64,000 nt of DNA from Symsagittifera roscoffensis (taxonomy: Eukaryota; Xenacoelomorpha; Acoela; Convolutidae): contig NC_087068.1 in the NCBI RefSeq assembly GCF_963678635.1, forward strand, positions 33,002,189 to 33,066,188. The letters are read 5' to 3'. Positions 11,286 through 22,118 of the stretch are shown one piece after another; the first letter of the stretch is position 1, and each line of letters starts with the position of its first letter. The translations under genes and the position numbers were made by a program. The notes beneath the pieces were generated by a model. That model did not search any database and was not told the origin of the DNA. It was given only the letters and a program-made list of their open reading frames with translations.

Positions 11286-11519
11286 ATGTTACACGACGAT
11301 AATTTAATCGAGATGTCTCTACGACTCAATAGATCAAAGCCAATATTCCGAACGATAAGAGAATTGCCCGGAATTGGAAGAAGACCTCGAACCAGAGACG
11401 ACATACGACAAAGTAGAAACTTACCAAATAGTTATATGATAGTACGGCAAAAGCCAACACAAACTTTTATATTTAGAATCTTATTAGCAATGAATTTAGA
11501 TTTTCATTTGCAAACATAA
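11286..11519 (+). CDS. 77-aa leader ORF of the retroelement
   Basis: An ATG-initiated 77-codon frame about 70 bases downstream of the primer-binding site. It is open and the same length in copy 2 (52533-52766), with about 90% amino-acid identity and no indels. The peptide is basic and arginine-rich (LPGIGRRPRTRDDIRQSRN) and ends NLDFHLQT. I recognise no domain. It could be an accessory protein, an upstream regulatory ORF or the first coding exon of a spliced product: an acceptor-like TTCATAATCGTTTCAG follows at about 11538-11553 and is conserved in copy 2. Its conservation may also reflect the recent common ancestry of the two copies. Confidence 0.4.
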   Translation: MLHDDNLIEMSLRLNRSKPIFRTIRELPGIGRRPRTRDDIRQSRNLPNSYMIVRQKPTQTFIFRILLAMNLDFHLQT

Positions 11520-12465
11520 AATTTTGAAGTCAATCTTCATAATCGTTTCAGGCGCTAAAACAAAACTATTAATATACAATAACGATTGATAAAAAGATCT
11601 CAGATCGTTTTTTCCAAAATTCTGCAGTATTATATAAAACATGTTTGGAAAATATTTATTGAAAATCAAAACAAAAATTAGTAGCATGACAATAAACTGT
11701 TAGTAATCATAAATCATCCAATTGTCCCAGCTTCATCACCTAAAACATAACAGCAATCATAAGCTCACTAACATCATAAAAAAACTAAATCTTTTTCTTA
11801 AACAAATTTAAATCATTTTAAACTTAAAATCACTTAAATTTAAAACCAGGTCATCAAGGCTTATCCTTGGATCTTAATTCATTTTCTATTTAATTAAATT
11901 TAAAACTTGATCATCAAGGCCTATCCTTGGATCAAAAAGAACAATTTTGTTCTCCCCCACCCACTTAGTTAGTGTCTAACGACCTCAAACGTCGATTCAC
12001 TATCCAACCCTTTCAAAAACCCAAGACTAATAGAAATTTTTCAACAAAACTAACCATTCAAATTAGGATAAACAGTGAAGAACTTCGGTTATTCATCCTT
12101 CACTTGAACCCTCCTCTTATCAAGACCCAGGATAAATCTTAGACTTAGTAAGTTTAAAATAGTATCTAACGAACTACTCGCGTTCTAATTATACCTGAAT
12201 CTTGTGGATCGATTTACTATTCTCCAACCCTTGAACACAATCACTACCCCTAAGTAAGATTAAGTAAGTTAACACCTTAGCTTATACTAGCCACGAGAAA
12301 GTAAAAAATCATTCTTCGGAATCGATATACTTTTCTCTCCAACCCTGATTAAGACTGATAGACCCTGATAGACCCAGGTTAAGCTAACCAAAAAATCGTA
12401 AGGACTAACAATTTAAGAAAATAGAAATCATCTAACAACGTTTTGCATCCGTCATCCTAAACCTT
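11520..12465 (+). promoter_or_regulatory. Long structured leader of copy 1
   Basis: Nearly 1 kb precedes ORF A. Two TCAAGGC(T/C)TATCCTTGGATC units lie at about 11850-11872 and 11913-11932; each can fold through CAAGG/CCTTG. A motif TCGAT...CCAACCCT then occurs three times (11992-12011, 12209-12231, 12322-12346). All are present in copy 2. These fit packaging, translation or dimerisation signals, but that role is inference. Confidence 0.5.
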
Positions 12466-12852
12466 ATGTCATTTAAAAATCTTGGAAACAAACAAACAAT
12501 CGTTCTACACAATTGTGAAATAGATAACAAAAAATACGACCTTGTAATCACACCTCACACACAAACAGTTGGATATATTAGAACAAAACGACAAACACTA
12601 AAAAGAAAAATAATAACTAAACAAAGACAGATAACACGAAAAAGATTTTCCAAAAATAGAAACGCATTTTCAGAATCAGAAGTCAGCAATTTAGACGAAC
12701 TTTATAAATTAAAAGAATCAATTGATAAAAATTGTCCCATTCACGATCAGTTATATTTTTCCGACTCAGAAACAACTTCAAATTCATCAAAAAGAGGAAA
12801 AAGACGAATAAAAAAGCAATATAAACACAAACCAGTACACTTATATAACTGA
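12466..12852 (+). pseudogene. ORF A, basic accessory protein, truncated in copy 1
   Basis: ATG-initiated, 128 codons before a TGA at 12850-12852. At this point copy 2 reads Trp (TGG) and continues to 155 aa, so copy 1 carries a nonsense change. The middle is very basic (KRQTLKRKIITKQRQITRKR), like a nuclear/nucleolar localisation or RNA-binding segment, and is followed by a Ser/Glu/Asp-rich part and a second basic cluster (KRGKRRIKKQYKHK). No family is recognised. It lies upstream of gag, an unusual place for an accessory gene (the fish epsilonretrovirus WDSV also has an ORF between its 5' LTR and gag). A Tat/Rev-like regulatory role is possible but unsupported. Confidence 0.6.
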
Positions 12853-15800
12853 AATCAACCAATTAGACACATCGATAATTACCTATTAACAGTCATTAAA
12901 CGAAAAAATGAGCCAAACACACACTCCAAGTGAAGATAGTCCAGATGATGACGATATCTTCCCCTTCCTCGTAGATGCACCCAATGATAGAGGACAGCAT
13001 ATACTTTGCAAGAATTTACTACTAAATTTGTTTGAACCCGGAATCAGCCCATGTAAGACAGAGTTCCCAGATGTAAAAATCAAAAGACAAATTATTGATC
13101 ACTATCTGAAAGATATATGTAATTTGACACAACACTACGGAATCCACACCATAGAATTCACCTCACCAAACCCGAATCACCGCAAATATGTAATTCAAAC
13201 AGACGACCTTGATTTAGAATTTTCAAAAGTATTCTCAGAATATATAAAAAGCATACAATATCATAACTCACAAAGAGCAAACTCCATATTTACTAATGAA
13301 GTTTTTGCAATAATATATAGTTATATCTCAATATTAGAAAACGAAATCCCAATCTCAAATGTCTCACCGACAGAGACATCTAAACATATAAGGGTACGAC
13401 ATGAAATCACACTATTTTCATCTTTTCTAAATATAATTAAAGAAAATTTCACTAAAGATGAAGTTTCACAACATACAAAACATGACTTACAAAAAATTTT
13501 GGCATGGTTTATAATAGATTATTTCACACATAATATAGATTTAATTTCACAAGCAAGAAAAAATTTTAGACCTCAAAATTCAAACGATGATACCGCCATC
13601 ACAGAACAGTCAGACTACGTTTGGGACCCCGAATGGTCTCATTATGCATTTATAAATATCCCACAATCAATTGCAAGTCAAGCAATAAGTACAATATCTT
13701 ATATAAGAGATTATGTAAGAGTAGTACCATTAACCATCGATGCAACACCATTAAACTACGATACATTTTTACCTGATACTCGAAATAACAGTTTAAATTC
13801 GGAACCGTCATACACAATGAAAACCTTAATGGAACTAGAAATCTCACTCAACAAGATATTCAGACACCATCACACTTCATAAATGAAGAAATTGTCCAAA
13901 CAACAACAACTACACAACAAAGTATTTCACCAATACGTCCAAATTTAACAACACCAAGAAATACAAACACTTCGCTAGCACAGGTAACCATACAATCAAC
14001 CGTTAAACCTTCGGTTGCTCCAAAATATTCACAAATGGATTACCAAACATATAGACCCATGACAATACCGTCAAAAACACGCAGAACATTCACAAGAAAC
14101 AATTTTGCGGAACATAATTATAATTATACACATTCATCAAAAACAAATTATCCTCCACGAAATAATAATAATAATCAAATCAGATCTCGATATTGGAATA
14201 ATCCAATGGCAACAACCAATTCAGTAAATTTTCAAGCTAATCCACATCCTCCACAGGATCATAGTGAAAATTACCCATTCTTTCAACAGAATAAAAATAA
14301 AAAACAAGCACCTCATCAAACGGATTACCTATCCTCTGATGATGATCATTTACAACCAGATATATTTGCACCATATACCCAAGAATATCGCGGACAAGGA
14401 ATGCAGAAACCATATACACATCATAGAAATTTTTCTCCACACCAGATAGATACACAAAATCAACAACCAATACAAATGCAAAATCCAATTAATACACAAT
14501 CTTTTCAACCAATTCAGCCACAAAACCCAATGATTACACACTCATATCAACCAACACAAATGCAAAATGAAATACCACTTCCATATTATGTTCAACAACA
14601 CGAAATAACAAAAAATCAACTTTCTAATTTTTCACAAATGCCAAATGCAGCAGAATCATTACAAATGACAATGAATCCATACCTTATGGGTGGATCATCA
14701 ATAACATCAAACAAACCATTAATGGTATTCACAGGAACAGACCCTGAATATTCTGTAGAAGATTATTTAAATGCAGTAACAGCAAATTTAATTCTAAATA
14801 TAGGACCTGAACCAATTAATACGCCACTACATCAAAACTGGATACATCGACGCACAGCGTTGATACAGACAACCCTAGACGGCGCAGCCCAAAAAATGGT
14901 TTTCAGTATTGCCTATAGAAATAAAATCAAATCGGAAGAGATTTACACAAGAATTTTCAAAAATGTTTGACTCCGAAAGAAACAAACAACAACAAAGAGT
15001 TTTATGTAATGAAATTCGCAGATTACCAAATGAAACCATCAAACAATTAGCAGTACGTATCGAAACACTAGTTCGAAAAGCATATTCATTAAATACACAC
15101 GATTATAAAAACACAAAAATGACAGAAATCTTAATGATGACCTTAACACCTCAATTAAGGAAAATAGCAATAAAAAAGAGAGCATCCCATCCCTCCTCAA
15201 TTCGAGAGCCCGATTTAGTTTTTCGAAAACTAGTAGACAAGCTAGAGCAAGCGGAAATCACAATGAAACTTGAAGAAACAGAAAATCAGAAATTACAATA
15301 TGTTAACCGAATTGAAACAAATACCACAAATATCAACAATATACAGGATTCAGATACAGACTTCGTTGAAAAAATCACTGAAATACTCAATATTTATGAA
15401 AAACACCCAAACTTTAAAGGCAAACCATCTTTCAAAAAATGGTGTAATTATTGCCGACGATAAGGACATAGTATTTCTGAATGTAGACAAAACAACAGGA
15501 CAATCAAAATAAACCTCAAAAATATAAAGAACCGAATAAATCATTCTATCAGTACATGAAGAAAGATCAAAATCTACCGAACAAAAATGTATACAGCAAC
15601 AACAGCTCAGGAAAACCACTTCCGAACAATACCAACTACACGAGAAACCAATCACCATATAACTCAAGTTATAGAGGAAGATCACCAGAACGAAGAAATA
15701 CACAAAATTCGTCACAAAATCATTACAATAGACCAAATAGTCGAAATAACTACTCCAGATCAAATTCAAATACAACACAATTTGTTTCTAGATCTAATTC

Positions 15801-16442
15801 CCAATCAAGAAATAATTACTATCCAAACAATCAATCACGAAACTCATCATACAATAGAAATAGAAACTACTCCAATAATCGGAATAGAAGTTATTCAAAC
15901 AACCGAAACCAGAAAACTCATATAATAGATCAAACTATAACAGACCAAACAATAATTATCAAAACAGTTCACGAAATAATTCACAAAATCGACATTCAAG
16001 TTATAATAATCGTTATGGAAATTATTCCCAATCACCACACAGGAATAATAACCATTATAATAATTCTAATAATCGCCACAGAAGTAGTACACCTAAACAT
16101 CAAAGAAATATAAATCAAGTAAAATCAAATCCAGAAACAACATCAGACCCCCCAGGTATTGATGACACAGGAAATAACGAGCTACAACTGAATCAAATAA
16201 ACTGTGAATCATCAGATTCAGAAAGTGATACAGAAAACACTACCTCCATAAATATGATAGCAGTCGAAAATGACTACGAACCTATTATATATGAACAACC
16301 TTTTTCATCACATATATATGAAAATCAATAAAAACTCCTTCACAATTATTATATTGAACCCATCCATTCCACACAAACGGCACACGAAACTAACGAAATC
16401 AACACTACAAACCAATCCAATGAAAACGACAAAACAAAATGC

Positions 16443-19238
16443 TTGAATACAAATCACATCTATCAAAATATACAAAAAGAACAACCTAAAGAAAAAATTT
16501 GGACAATACCATTTCTTTTAGAAAGTCCAAGAAACAAAGAATTTCAACCACCAGATCTTGAAATTGATTTTTTAATTGATTCAGGAGCAGAATCAAACAT
16601 AATAAACATTCCCACATGGAATGAGATAAAAACATTACACCCAAAATTAACACCTCTTGAAACCTCCAGTAAACTAGCAACAGCACAGGGATCAACATTG
16701 GTAAACTATGGAAAAATTCAATTATTTCTTCTCCCCACAAGAACAATGGAGCAGAATAAAATTTTAAATAAACCATTTAAACAAATATTTCATATCACTG
16801 ATATTAAACACAATATCATAGGAATACCATTTATCTCTAAATATATACCAACAATCAACATCTTAAACCTTAAAATACTAATCAAAGATAAATACACAAA
16901 AACAAAAGACACATCCCTAACATTTTTCCAAAGATTAAACAAACAACCACCATTCTTTTCAAAATTTTATCCAATATATAACCAACAAAGAAAACACCTG
17001 AAACCACTATCAGGAAACATATTTAATTTTTCAATAAAACAAGTTCACCAATATGATAAAAAACAAAATAAACAACAACTCTATATGTCAGACTTTGAAT
17101 TCAAACCTATCCATAAAATTTTCAAAATCACAATCTCATTCATAAAATATTTGAAAAACTCGAATTCAGATATTATATCTCTACATGTATACAACAATAC
17201 ACCCTATCAAGTAACATTACCTTTAGGGTTTTTAGGCTATTGCGAAACCAACGCTACGATATCACCAATACACGAAAAAGAATACCGCGTAAATAATATA
17301 CTCCCATTATTAGATATTTGTCAATCCACAATTCTTAATGAAGAACTATCCATAAATAATATAATAAGTAATGAAAAAGGAAACACAGATTATTTCACAA
17401 AAACTCCATATTTCAAACCTTCATTCAACATAAGTAACTACACAGAGACTCAACAGAAGTTTTTAACAATGTTTAACTTTCAACATTCACAAATAACACA
17501 AGACGAATTTGATAAATTAGCCAAACAGCTAATAAAATATTCATCAGTCTATGCAACATCTAAATTTGATGTTGGCAAAATCAGCTCATCACTACACCTT
17601 CCACTAAAACCTGACGCAGTTTTCAAAAAACAAAGAGCAAGTAAAGTACCAATTCACTTACATGATAAAGTAAACAGATTACTCGATATTTTAGAACAAA
17701 ACAATATTATCTCACCGGTAAACAAAGAAGAACAACCAAAAGGTAACACATTTATCAACCCTGTTATCATCCTAGCAAAAGGAGAATCATTAAAAATAGT
17801 TCTAGACGCTAGATACCTTAATTCACTAATAGACGAATCAAAATGCAATTGGCCTATTGAACCAATACAAGTTATTTTAACAAAAATAAACGGAAAATAC
17901 TTTACAACCGCAGATATGAATAGTGCATATAATCAAATGCCACTAGATGAACAATCGCGACGCTTAACACAATTTGTTATTGGAAATCAGCAATATGAAT
18001 TCAACCGCCTATTCTATGGAATATCCATAGGACCAGCAGCATTTTCAGCTTTTATGAGCAAAATTTTTAGACCACTAATACTCAAGAAAAACGCAATCAC
18101 TTATTTAGACGATGTTTTTATGCAATCACAAACAAAAGAAGAAATGTTCAATGTCTTAGAAAACTACCACAAAATACTTCAGAACGAAAATCTGAAGGCC
18201 GCCCCCGATAAATCACACTTCTTTTTAACACGAGTTAAATTCTTAGGACATAATATAGAAAGAAAAACAATCACTCCATTAAAATCACGCATTGATGCTA
18301 TTCAAAAACTCCAACCACCAACAAATAAAAAGAAAATCCAAGAATTCCTTGGAATGTTAAACTTTTTAAGCAAATATGTCTATAAAATGCAATTATACCT
18401 AAGACCATTCTATAATATACTTAGACAACAAAATAATTTTGAATGGAACACAGAACATCAAGCACGATTTGAAGAAATTAAAAAACTCCTAACTGAACAA
18501 ATTTCGAATACAATTCCAGATCCAAATCAACCATTCTATGCAATGTGCGATGCATCGAATTTTGGCATCGGCGCAGCATTATTACAATCACACAATGGCA
18601 CAAACAAAATGAATCTTATATCAGCAAATTCTCGATTATTCACTCAAGCAGAGCTACCACTCTCAACTCTAATGAGAGAGTGTACAGCTATAATATATAC
18701 ACTAACAGAATATGAATTTCTGATACTTGGATCAAAACATCCGACAGTTCTATTTACAGATCACAAACCAATCATTTTTCTCTTTACACAAAAATCCAAT
18801 CCAAATCATCGAGTTTATAGATTTCAACTAATTCTAATGAAATTCCCAAACTTACATATAGTTTGGACAGCAGGAAAAAATCTCGCATTACCAGACACAT
18901 TAAGTCAAAATACACCACCTGAATTACTTACACGTAAAACTACAGTTGAAATACCCAAAAATATAAAATTCTACCTTGCAGAAAACGAAACATCTACCCG
19001 ACTAGAATGCAAATATGCAGTAAAAACTGACGTTGAACAATCACAGATAAACAATTTACAACACTTCCCACTTTATTTAGATTGCCAAAGTAACCACTAC
19101 GAAGTTGATCTACTTGGAACATCAACTTTCAAACCAATTCCATACTCACAATGGATAAAAAATAACACCCAACAAAAAAGAGTAAAACAACACCCGCATA
19201 AAAAAGACCTTTTTCCATTAATTGAAAAAAAAACCTAA
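16443..19238 (+). CDS. pol: Uninterrupted protease-RT-RNase H segment of copy 1
   Basis: This is an open segment of 931 codons inside the broken polyprotein frame; the first codon given is TTG and is not a true start. The protease has LIDSGAESNII. The RT fingers/palm include LDARYLNSLID, FTTADMNSAYNQMPL and the catalytic YLDDVF. RNase H shows CDASNFGIGAALLQ, the MRECTAIIYTL Glu region, LFTDHKPIIF and LPDTLS, so all four acidic positions appear present. Order and motifs match Ty3/gypsy pol. The frame ends in a homopolymer frameshift just before integrase. Confidence 0.9.
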   Translation: MNTNHIYQNIQKEQPKEKIWTIPFLLESPRNKEFQPPDLEIDFLIDSGAESNIINIPTWNEIKTLHPKLTPLETSSKLATAQGSTLVNYGKIQLFLLPTRTMEQNKILNKPFKQIFHITDIKHNIIGIPFISKYIPTINILNLKILIKDKYTKTKDTSLTFFQRLNKQPPFFSKFYPIYNQQRKHLKPLSGNIFNFSIKQVHQYDKKQNKQQLYMSDFEFKPIHKIFKITISFIKYLKNSNSDIISLHVYNNTPYQVTLPLGFLGYCETNATISPIHEKEYRVNNILPLLDICQSTILNEELSINNIISNEKGNTDYFTKTPYFKPSFNISNYTETQQKFLTMFNFQHSQITQDEFDKLAKQLIKYSSVYATSKFDVGKISSSLHLPLKPDAVFKKQRASKVPIHLHDKVNRLLDILEQNNIISPVNKEEQPKGNTFINPVIILAKGESLKIVLDARYLNSLIDESKCNWPIEPIQVILTKINGKYFTTADMNSAYNQMPLDEQSRRLTQFVIGNQQYEFNRLFYGISIGPAAFSAFMSKIFRPLILKKNAITYLDDVFMQSQTKEEMFNVLENYHKILQNENLKAAPDKSHFFLTRVKFLGHNIERKTITPLKSRIDAIQKLQPPTNKKKIQEFLGMLNFLSKYVYKMQLYLRPFYNILRQQNNFEWNTEHQARFEEIKKLLTEQISNTIPDPNQPFYAMCDASNFGIGAALLQSHNGTNKMNLISANSRLFTQAELPLSTLMRECTAIIYTLTEYEFLILGSKHPTVLFTDHKPIIFLFTQKSNPNHRVYRFQLILMKFPNLHIVWTAGKNLALPDTLSQNTPPELLTRKTTVEIPKNIKFYLAENETSTRLECKYAVKTDVEQSQINNLQHFPLYLDCQSNHYEVDLLGTSTFKPIPYSQWIKNNTQQKRVKQHPHKKDLFPLIEKKT

Positions 19239-21133
19239 CTAATAAAATAAATTTATCAGGACCACAAACAAACGATTCAAAATACACAATAAATCAAGTA
19301 TTTGACCTCCATGACCCACTTGATACAATTCCTTTATCTAAATTAGAAATTGCAAACATTTTTCTCCCCCCAACAGATAAAATTACAATTAAAACTTTGA
19401 AACAATATCAAAATCTTGACCCAGTAATTAGACAACTAAAATCATGGCACAAATATAAAACTAAACCCGTCAAGGCAGATACAACTATTTTAGGAAATAA
19501 AACACTCCTCCGATACTTTCGAAAATTTAATAATACAACAATTAACGAAAACACAGACCTTCTAGAATACCAATTAAATGAATCTACAGTCCCCTGTCTC
19601 CCTCTAAGTATGATTCTTATAGCTTTTAATATTTCACATACACAAAACATTAAAGGACACTCCGGATCAGAGAAAACATATTCAAATTTCATACAAAACT
19701 TTTATTTTCCAAATGCACCAATTTGGATAAAAGTACTATGCAATGATTGTATAGTATGTCAGCTAAATAAACCTTATCCAAATCAAAAACAAATAGCTCA
19801 AAAACAAGATTTCAAAGGACAAAGTTTGTACTTTAACCACCGTATTTCATTTGATACAAAAGGACCAATTTCACCCTCATCCGAAGGAAACTCCTACATT
19901 ATGGTAATTGTTGACGCATTTACACATTATGTAGCACTTAACCCAGTACCACATTGTAACGCTTATTACGCTTACACAACACTCTATGAACACTGGATAG
20001 CTAAATTCGGACTACCAGAAATTCTAGTTACAGACAACGGTACAGAATTCATAAATAATGAAATTATCACACTATGTCATTTATATAACATCAAACACAA
20101 ACCACGTACATCTCACGCACCTTGGACAAACGGCTTAGTCGAAGGTATGAACCGTTCACTACAAGAATATCTTAGATGTATCATCAATGGAAATGATACA
20201 AGATATACCGAATGGTCAGCAGATGTAAAACTATTTCCCTTAGCATATAATTCACAAATCACGACAACTCTAGGAATGTCACCATATGAAATGGTTTTTA
20301 ATCAAAAGCCACGCAAACCGATTATGTTTACAGCAAACTCTCATAAAAATGCACAAAGTTATTGTCAACCGAATAAAGACTCAATTTGTTATAATCTACC
20401 TCTACACACACACGATGAAGATCATTTTCATCACCCACAAATTCTTAAATTAGCCTCCGTTACACACACCGAATGGATTTTAAACAGAGATAGAAAACAC
20501 AATGAAATTTACCAAAGAGTAACAAAAAAGTTGTTACAAAGGCAAAACATTAATGAACAAATAAATTCACGCTTTACACCAGCCTCCGACTTAAAAATTG
20601 GAACTATTGTTTTAATACCCAATTTTAACACTCAAAAAGGAATTTCTAAAAAATTACAACCCCTTCGTAAAGGACCATACCAAATAATTGCCAAACCCAC
20701 TGATGTCACATATAAAATCACCGACTCAGAACAAAAAGAAATTGTTCAACATCGAAACAACCTATTACCTTATTACCCAAAAGAATACGCACTACGCGAA
20801 CTAACTCAATTGTATTCTTTCACAGGTTTAAAAGTTATTCAAAATTACCCACATACGGAAAATAAAACAAAGGAACAACATGACATTCACCTTGAAAACC
20901 AAAATGAAAAATCAACTACAACAAAAAACAATACAAAAAAGCTAGATCAAAATACACCACAAAAAGGAAGAAAAAATAGAAAAATGACAGAAAAAATAAT
21001 ACCTCAAGAACAAATCGACAAATCAGAACATAGAGAGTCATCACGACTTAGAAATCAACCACGTAAAAACTATAAAACATTCATTACACAATCTAAAATA
21101 TTAAAAAAAGTCGAATTTCAAAAACAGCTTTAA
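19236..21133 (+). CDS. pol (IN): Integrase segment of copy 1
   Basis: Open from just after the A-run to TAA at 21131-21133; the first convenient in-frame TTG is 19397. In copy 2 this frame is continuous with RNase H apart from a nonsense codon. The zinc-binding part reads SHTQNIKGHSGSEKT then CNDCIVC. The catalytic core has FDTKGPISPSS, VTDNGTEFINN and GLVEGMNRSL, giving Asp-X59-Asp-X35-Glu. A C-terminal LKIGTIVLIPNF...RKGPYQII block is the GPY/F module of Ty3/gypsy integrases. The tail is lysine- and glutamine-rich. All catalytic residues are present. Confidence 0.92.
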
Positions 21134-21702
21134 ATTTATATTTAATAATTTTTGCACCTCTGAAATATTTTGAACTTTCATTTTTCAAAATAACATGCTG
21201 ACAAACACGCAACGATTCTAGTTCATAATTAGCCAATAGGATTCATCCAATCCGTCACCTTCTCTAACTCTAACACAGATCAACTAGACGAACGATATTA
21301 AACTCCAGGCATATCTATAACTATAACTTTGCGACCTCCAGGTCAAAAATAAGCAAACCATTCCAACTTGACAACTAAAATAATTATCACCATAATATCA
21401 TAACCCTCCCTTATCTAATAAACCAAAGATCAACAATATTTCCCCAACTCAGACGCTAAATTGACCTAAAGTAAAAGAACGACCATTTTAATTAGCCTAA
21501 AGTATAAAAATCTCAAAAATACCCCAGATCATTTGACAAATGAAAATAAAGACAAAGAAGACCTCCCGATCACCATAAAATTTGCCCCCAACAATTTTTC
21601 ACAAAACTCGACCCACTTGTCAAAAAACCAATAAATAATTCGACCACACTTGAAAATTGCCACAAACAACAAAAAAAATTCGATCGAGAAGCCATTTCTT
21701 AA
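21134..21702 (+). other. Non-coding interval between pol and the small membrane ORFs (copy 1)
   Basis: About 570 bases without a significant frame. Conserved blocks are shared with copy 2 (TTGCGACCTCCAGGTCAAAA; GATCATTTGACAAATG; ACTTGTCAAAAAACCAA). It may hold the env splice acceptor or an internal promoter, but I see no decisive signal. Confidence 0.4.
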
Positions 21703-21933
21703 ATGCTCTTCTCTCGACCAGTTACCATAATTCTAAACATTCTCGCAAACTTTTTCACAATATTTAAACCTTTCATCATATTTCTTTTTGATACCTTTGA
21801 ATCTTTTGTAATAATCTTAATCATTTTTTGCAATATTTTTTTTATTTTCTATTCCATATTTGAACTATACCTCCAGCTTTCAAAAGCTATTGACTATATC
21901 CACAGGTACGATTCACAAAACTTATCTAAATGA
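21703..21933 (+). CDS. Small hydrophobic ORF (TM1), 76 aa
   Basis: ATG-initiated and strongly hydrophobic almost throughout (IILNILANFFTIF, FIIFLFDTFESFVIILIIF, FFIFYSIFELYL), enough for two or three membrane segments, ending in a short polar tail. Its stop overlaps the start of the next ORF as ATGA (21930-21933). In copy 2 the homologous frame has an in-frame TAA after 46 codons. It resembles a viroporin-type or small accessory membrane protein in composition only. No family is recognised. Confidence 0.5.
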   Translation: MLFSRPVTIILNILANFFTIFKPFIIFLFDTFESFVIILIIFCNIFFIFYSIFELYLQLSKAIDYIHRYDSQNLSK

Positions 21934-22118
21934 TACGAACCATTTTTAGTAGAACAGATATTTTTTTACTATTTGTAATTTTTATAACATTTCTATCATC
22001 CCTCATCTTGACAATATGCAAATGTATAAAGAAAGCAATCATAACATTCGCCCTAGCGACAATCCTCCTAATTCTTTTTCTAGAAGAATACTATAATAAA
22101 CATAAATTTTTCCACTAA
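21930..22118 (+). CDS. Small hydrophobic ORF (TM2), 62 aa
   Basis: ATG overlaps the TM1 stop (ATGA). Two membrane segments (IFLLFVIFITFLSSLILTI and IITFALATILLILFL) are separated by a short CKCIKK loop, with a polar EEYYNKHK tail. The protein is nearly identical in copy 2 (41930-42118), with differences only at the end. Its 3' end overlaps the methionine-free frame in another phase, so it might supply that frame's N-terminus by frameshifting. That is inference. Confidence 0.55.
   Translation: MIRTIFSRTDIFLLFVIFITFLSSLILTICKCIKKAIITFALATILLILFLEEYYNKHKFFH

Larger units (their letters stand above)
12908..21133 (+). pseudogene. gag-pol: Gag-Pro-Pol polyprotein of copy 1 (multiply broken)
   Basis: Starts at ATG 12908 and spans about 2,740 codons by comparison with copy 2. 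Order: N-terminal Gag domain (12908-13882), Q/N-rich linker and capsid-like region (14035-15400), CCHC knuckle (about 15441-15484), R/N/S/Y-rich tract, aspartic protease DSGA (16578-16589), RT with YLDD (18102-18113), RNase H (MCDASNFGIG near 18541, LPDTLS near 18888), integrase HHCC and D,D35E (Asp 19853, Asp 20033, Glu 20141), GPY/F module (KGPYQI near 20670). Breaks relative to copy 2: 2 extra bases near 13800; an extra A in 14891-14896; TAA at 15461-15463 inside the knuckle; a 1-base loss near 15490; a deletion near 15911; TAA at 16329-16331; an indel in the A-run 19225-19233 giving TAA at 19236. Protease to RNase H (16443-19238) and integrase (from about 19236) are each uninterrupted. Confidence 0.9.

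Noticed and set aside
14237-14541. Minus-strand frames antisense to gag, and similar ones opposite copy 2
   Set aside because: Shadows of the AT-rich gag-pol coding strand, with no start context or independent conservation beyond that of gag.
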